DNA of 64,000 nucleotides from Candidatus Nitrospira allomarina. Lineage in GTDB: Bacteria; Nitrospirota; Nitrospiria; Nitrospirales; UBA8639. Each line of letters opens with the position of its first letter. The stretch's first letter is position 1. The stretch lies in contig NZ_CP116967.1 in assembly GCF_032050975.1 (NCBI RefSeq), positions 3,531,001 to 3,595,000 of the forward strand. Direction: 5' to 3'. Positions 61,916-64,000 of the stretch are shown piece by piece. Below the pieces are notes generated by a model. It was not told where the DNA came from. It made no database searches and saw nothing but the letters and a program-made list of their open reading frames with translations. The translations under genes were made by a program, and so were the position numbers.

Positions 61916-63471
61916 GATTGACCCTCCCCGGAAGTAACTGGTTGAGGACCACCGGCAGGAGAAACCGTCTCAATCATGCCTACGATCCGGTTGGTTGATT
62001 GAAACATCGTGTTAGCGACCCGACGAATATCGGCCTTGGTCACCTGATCCAATCGATCAATGGACCGGAATAACTCGCGCCAATCTCCAAACAACATCTG
62101 GTAATCAGTCAGATGCATAGCCAGACCAAGGTTATTATTCAACGCCCGAACCAACCCCGCTTTGGCACGGGTGCGAAATCGTGCCAGTTCCTCATCAGAG
62201 ACATCCTGCGTTTTCAGCCGGTCAAATTCTTCCCGTAACGCCTGCTGGACCGTATCATTCGTCACACCACGGCCGGGAACAGCATAGGCCATCCACACGT
62301 GCGGATACTTGTCCCCCGGATATTCCCCGTAAGCTCCCACCGACACTGCGATGCGTTTGTCCCGAATCATCGATCGATATAATCGAGAGGTCCGCCCATT
62401 CGTCAATATATCGTCGATCGCATCGTATACCGGTTGATCAGCATGGGTCACGGGTGGCTTATGATAACCCTCCACATATAAGGGTTGGGAAGGATCCTGC
62501 AGCTTCACAATTTTTTCTGCGATGGAAGGAGGCTCCACGATTCGAAGCGGAGGAGGCACGGGAGCCGAGGGGATGCGATTGAAATATTTTTCAAGAATCG
62601 GGATGACCGCCTCCGCTTTCACATCTCCGACGATCGCTGTCACCAAATTCGTCGGCACGTACTGCTCCTCATAAAACTTTTTTGCGTCGGTCATTGTGTA
62701 GGATTGAATATCACTGGCAAAACCAATCACCGGATGATGATACGGATGAGCCATATAAGCCGTCGCAACAAACTGTTCGAGCAACCGGCCGAAAGGTTGG
62801 CTTTCCGTGCGCATGCGACGCTCTTCCATGACGACGTCCCGTTCTTCGTAAAACTCCCGAAAAACCGGATGCAAAAACCGCTCCGACTCCAAATATGCAA
62901 ACAGTTCGACTTTATTGGCCGGAAGAGCATAAAAATATCCAGTGACATCAGCACCGGTAAATGCATTTAACGCAACCCCACCCTCCCGTTCAATGATATC
63001 GCCGAACTCATTTTTCACCACATACGAGGAAGCCTGTTGTTGTCGCTCCTTAAAAACCGCATAGAGGCGCTCCACCTTCTCCGGGTCAGGATCGGAAGCA
63101 AACTTCTCCGTTTGATAAGCCTGGTAAGCCTCTTCCAATGCCTCTAACGCAACCTTCTCTGCATCATAATCAGTCGTCCCGATGTGGGGAGTACCTTTAA
63201 AGGCCATATGTTCAAACATATGAGCCAGTCCCGTTTGCCCCATGATTTCCTGAGCCGAACCCACATTGACTCGCGTCATAAAGGCAAAGACAGGCGCCAC
63301 TGGACGTTCCACAATAATAAAGGTCCACCCGTTCTTTAACGTATGCCGGGTCACACGTTGCTCAAAGGAGGCTAGATCCTGACCAAACACCGTCCCCGCG
63401 CAGACGCACCACACCAGACCCAGAAGTCCGAGCCTCTTACTCCATCGCATCAATCGATTACCCGTTCCCAT
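61912..63471 (-). CDS. M16-family zinc peptidase, catalytic subunit
   Basis: 519 residues with a signal peptide (LLGLVWCVCAGTVFGQ, about 16-31). The zinc motif is HMFEH in GLAHMFEHMAFKGT near 83-96, preserving the inverted HxxEH, with the distal Glu in the following helix. A long charged insert (about 110-150, EKFASDPDPEKVERL) is seen. The TGA overlaps the ATG of the partner gene by 4 bases. Substrate unknown, probably peptides in the periplasm. Confidence 0.9.
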   Translation of the reverse strand: MGTGNRLMRWSKRLGLLGLVWCVCAGTVFGQDLASFEQRVTRHTLKNGWTFIIVERPVAPVFAFMTRVNVGSAQEIMGQTGLAHMFEHMAFKGTPHIGTTDYDAEKVALEALEEAYQAYQTEKFASDPDPEKVERLYAVFKERQQQASSYVVKNEFGDIIEREGGVALNAFTGADVTGYFYALPANKVELFAYLESERFLHPVFREFYEERDVVMEERRMRTESQPFGRLLEQFVATAYMAHPYHHPVIGFASDIQSYTMTDAKKFYEEQYVPTNLVTAIVGDVKAEAVIPILEKYFNRIPSAPVPPPLRIVEPPSIAEKIVKLQDPSQPLYVEGYHKPPVTHADQPVYDAIDDILTNGRTSRLYRSMIRDKRIAVSVGAYGEYPGDKYPHVWMAYAVPGRGVTNDTVQQALREEFDRLKTQDVSDEELARFRTRAKAGLVRALNNNLGLAMHLTDYQMLFGDWRELFRSIDRLDQVTKADIRRVANTMFQSTNRIVGMIETVSPAGGPQPVTSGEGQS

Positions 63472-63759
63472 TCATCACCATCCTGGTTAAGCCAACATCT
63501 TCAATCCGACCACTAAATGATCCTACCCAGTAAATGAGAATTCTGGCAAGCAAGACATATTTGAATGCGAAACCGCATTCATTCTAGCCTTGTCCATGTT
63601 ATTGGGGGATGCCAACCTTATCCTGAGACATGACCTTAGGAAAACGTTTCCTAAGCAACTTACAAGAAAAGCTGTTGCCCATCGGGCGGCCGCCTGTGCG
63701 ATAGAGATGTCTGTGCACAACCGAAAGGTGAAAATGCCGCGAACGTCACGCAACGTTCC

Positions 63760-64000
63760 CTATTCTACGACGATCACCGCTGAGGGTTCTGGGCTCATTT
63801 TCATTCCAAGCCCGGATTCCTCCCATGGCTGTAAGACCGGTCCCTCATAGGTATACCCGCCCTGTACTGGATCTATTGACAGGAGAAGCGGCATATCAAG
63901 ATCCAAAAATTCAAACCCTCCCAGCCCCAAGGCCAAACTGAAAGAACACCCCATGGCCACCCGACTTTCGACCATACCGCCAATCATCAATTGGAGCCCG
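63760..64000 (-). CDS. C-terminal part of an unidentified protein (truncated by window edge)
   Basis: An open frame runs from the right edge to a stop at 63760-63762. About 79 residues are visible: a glycine-rich patch (SFSLALGLGGFEFLDLDMP), then YTYEGPVLQPWEESG and the end PEPSAVIVVE. No family recognised. Internal ATG and TTG codons near 63990 could make it complete, but the frame continues past the edge, so truncation is assumed. Confidence 0.5.
   Translation of the reverse strand, partial: GLQLMIGGMVESRVAMGCSFSLALGLGGFEFLDLDMPLLLSIDPVQGGYTYEGPVLQPWEESGLGMKMSPEPSAVIVVE

Noticed and set aside
1..64000. CRISPR arrays, IS elements, prophage or integron signs
   Set aside because: No regularly spaced repeats, transposase- or integrase-like proteins, or terminal inverted repeats were seen.

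Overview
The window reads as chromosomal DNA of a Gram-negative, didermic bacterium, most likely a Nitrospira-like member of the Nitrospirota. This is inferred from gene content, not from a search. It has LPS-transport permeases (LptF/LptG), lipoproteins and an RND efflux system, together with a complete bacterial proteasome operon whose small modifier ends in Gly-Glu (the UBact type reported from Nitrospirae and other Gram-negatives). Base composition looks close to 50 % GC over most of the window. No rRNA, tRNA, insertion sequence, prophage or CRISPR array was seen.

Layout. 0-5.9 kb (+): a sulfur-carrier cluster with a ThiS-like carrier and cysteine synthase, then two paralogous E1-like activating enzymes, a threonine-synthase-like PLP enzyme, a second carrier (MoaD/CysO type), a NIL-domain protein and a JAMM metalloprotease. 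6.0-16.9 kb (mostly -): an XRE regulator with a periplasmic-binding-protein-like domain, then housekeeping genes (cyclophilin, tatC, rimI, tsaB, radA) mixed with lipoproteins and small DUF genes. 16.9-20.2 kb: an RNase H-like exonuclease, a PP2C phosphatase, and two divergent, unrelated-looking 2OG-Fe(II) oxygenase-type genes. 20.2-27.7 kb (-): recN, trxA, a TPR-like secreted protein, a SleB-type hydrolase (+), a FliA/WhiG-type sigma factor whose leader carries a c-di-GMP-I riboswitch and terminator, and lptG/lptF. 28-41.4 kb (mostly +): a cold-shock protein, a 12-blade NHL protein, guaB, guaA, an rluB-like gene, a frameshifted aspS, a molybdopterin oxidoreductase (-), a UDP-xylose-synthase-like epimerase and an M20 amidohydrolase. 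42.3-48.2 kb (-): an RND efflux operon. 49.3-56.1 kb (-): the proteasome operon arc-dop-ubact-prcB-prcA-pafA. 56.2-63.5 kb (-): an RRM protein, clpX, a BNR/YCF48-like lipoprotein, an M48 protease and a pair of M16 proteases.

How the parts fit. Two ubiquitin-like systems lie within 50 kb of each other: a thiocarboxylate/E1/JAMM system that probably supplies sulfur for amino-acid or cofactor synthesis, and a UBact/PafA/Dop system that tags proteins for the proteasome. The 56-63 kb segment adds more proteolysis genes (clpX, M48, M16). The strongest unlisted regulatory element is the riboswitch-terminator ahead of the sigma gene, which would couple a flagellar/sporulation-type sigma factor to c-di-GMP.
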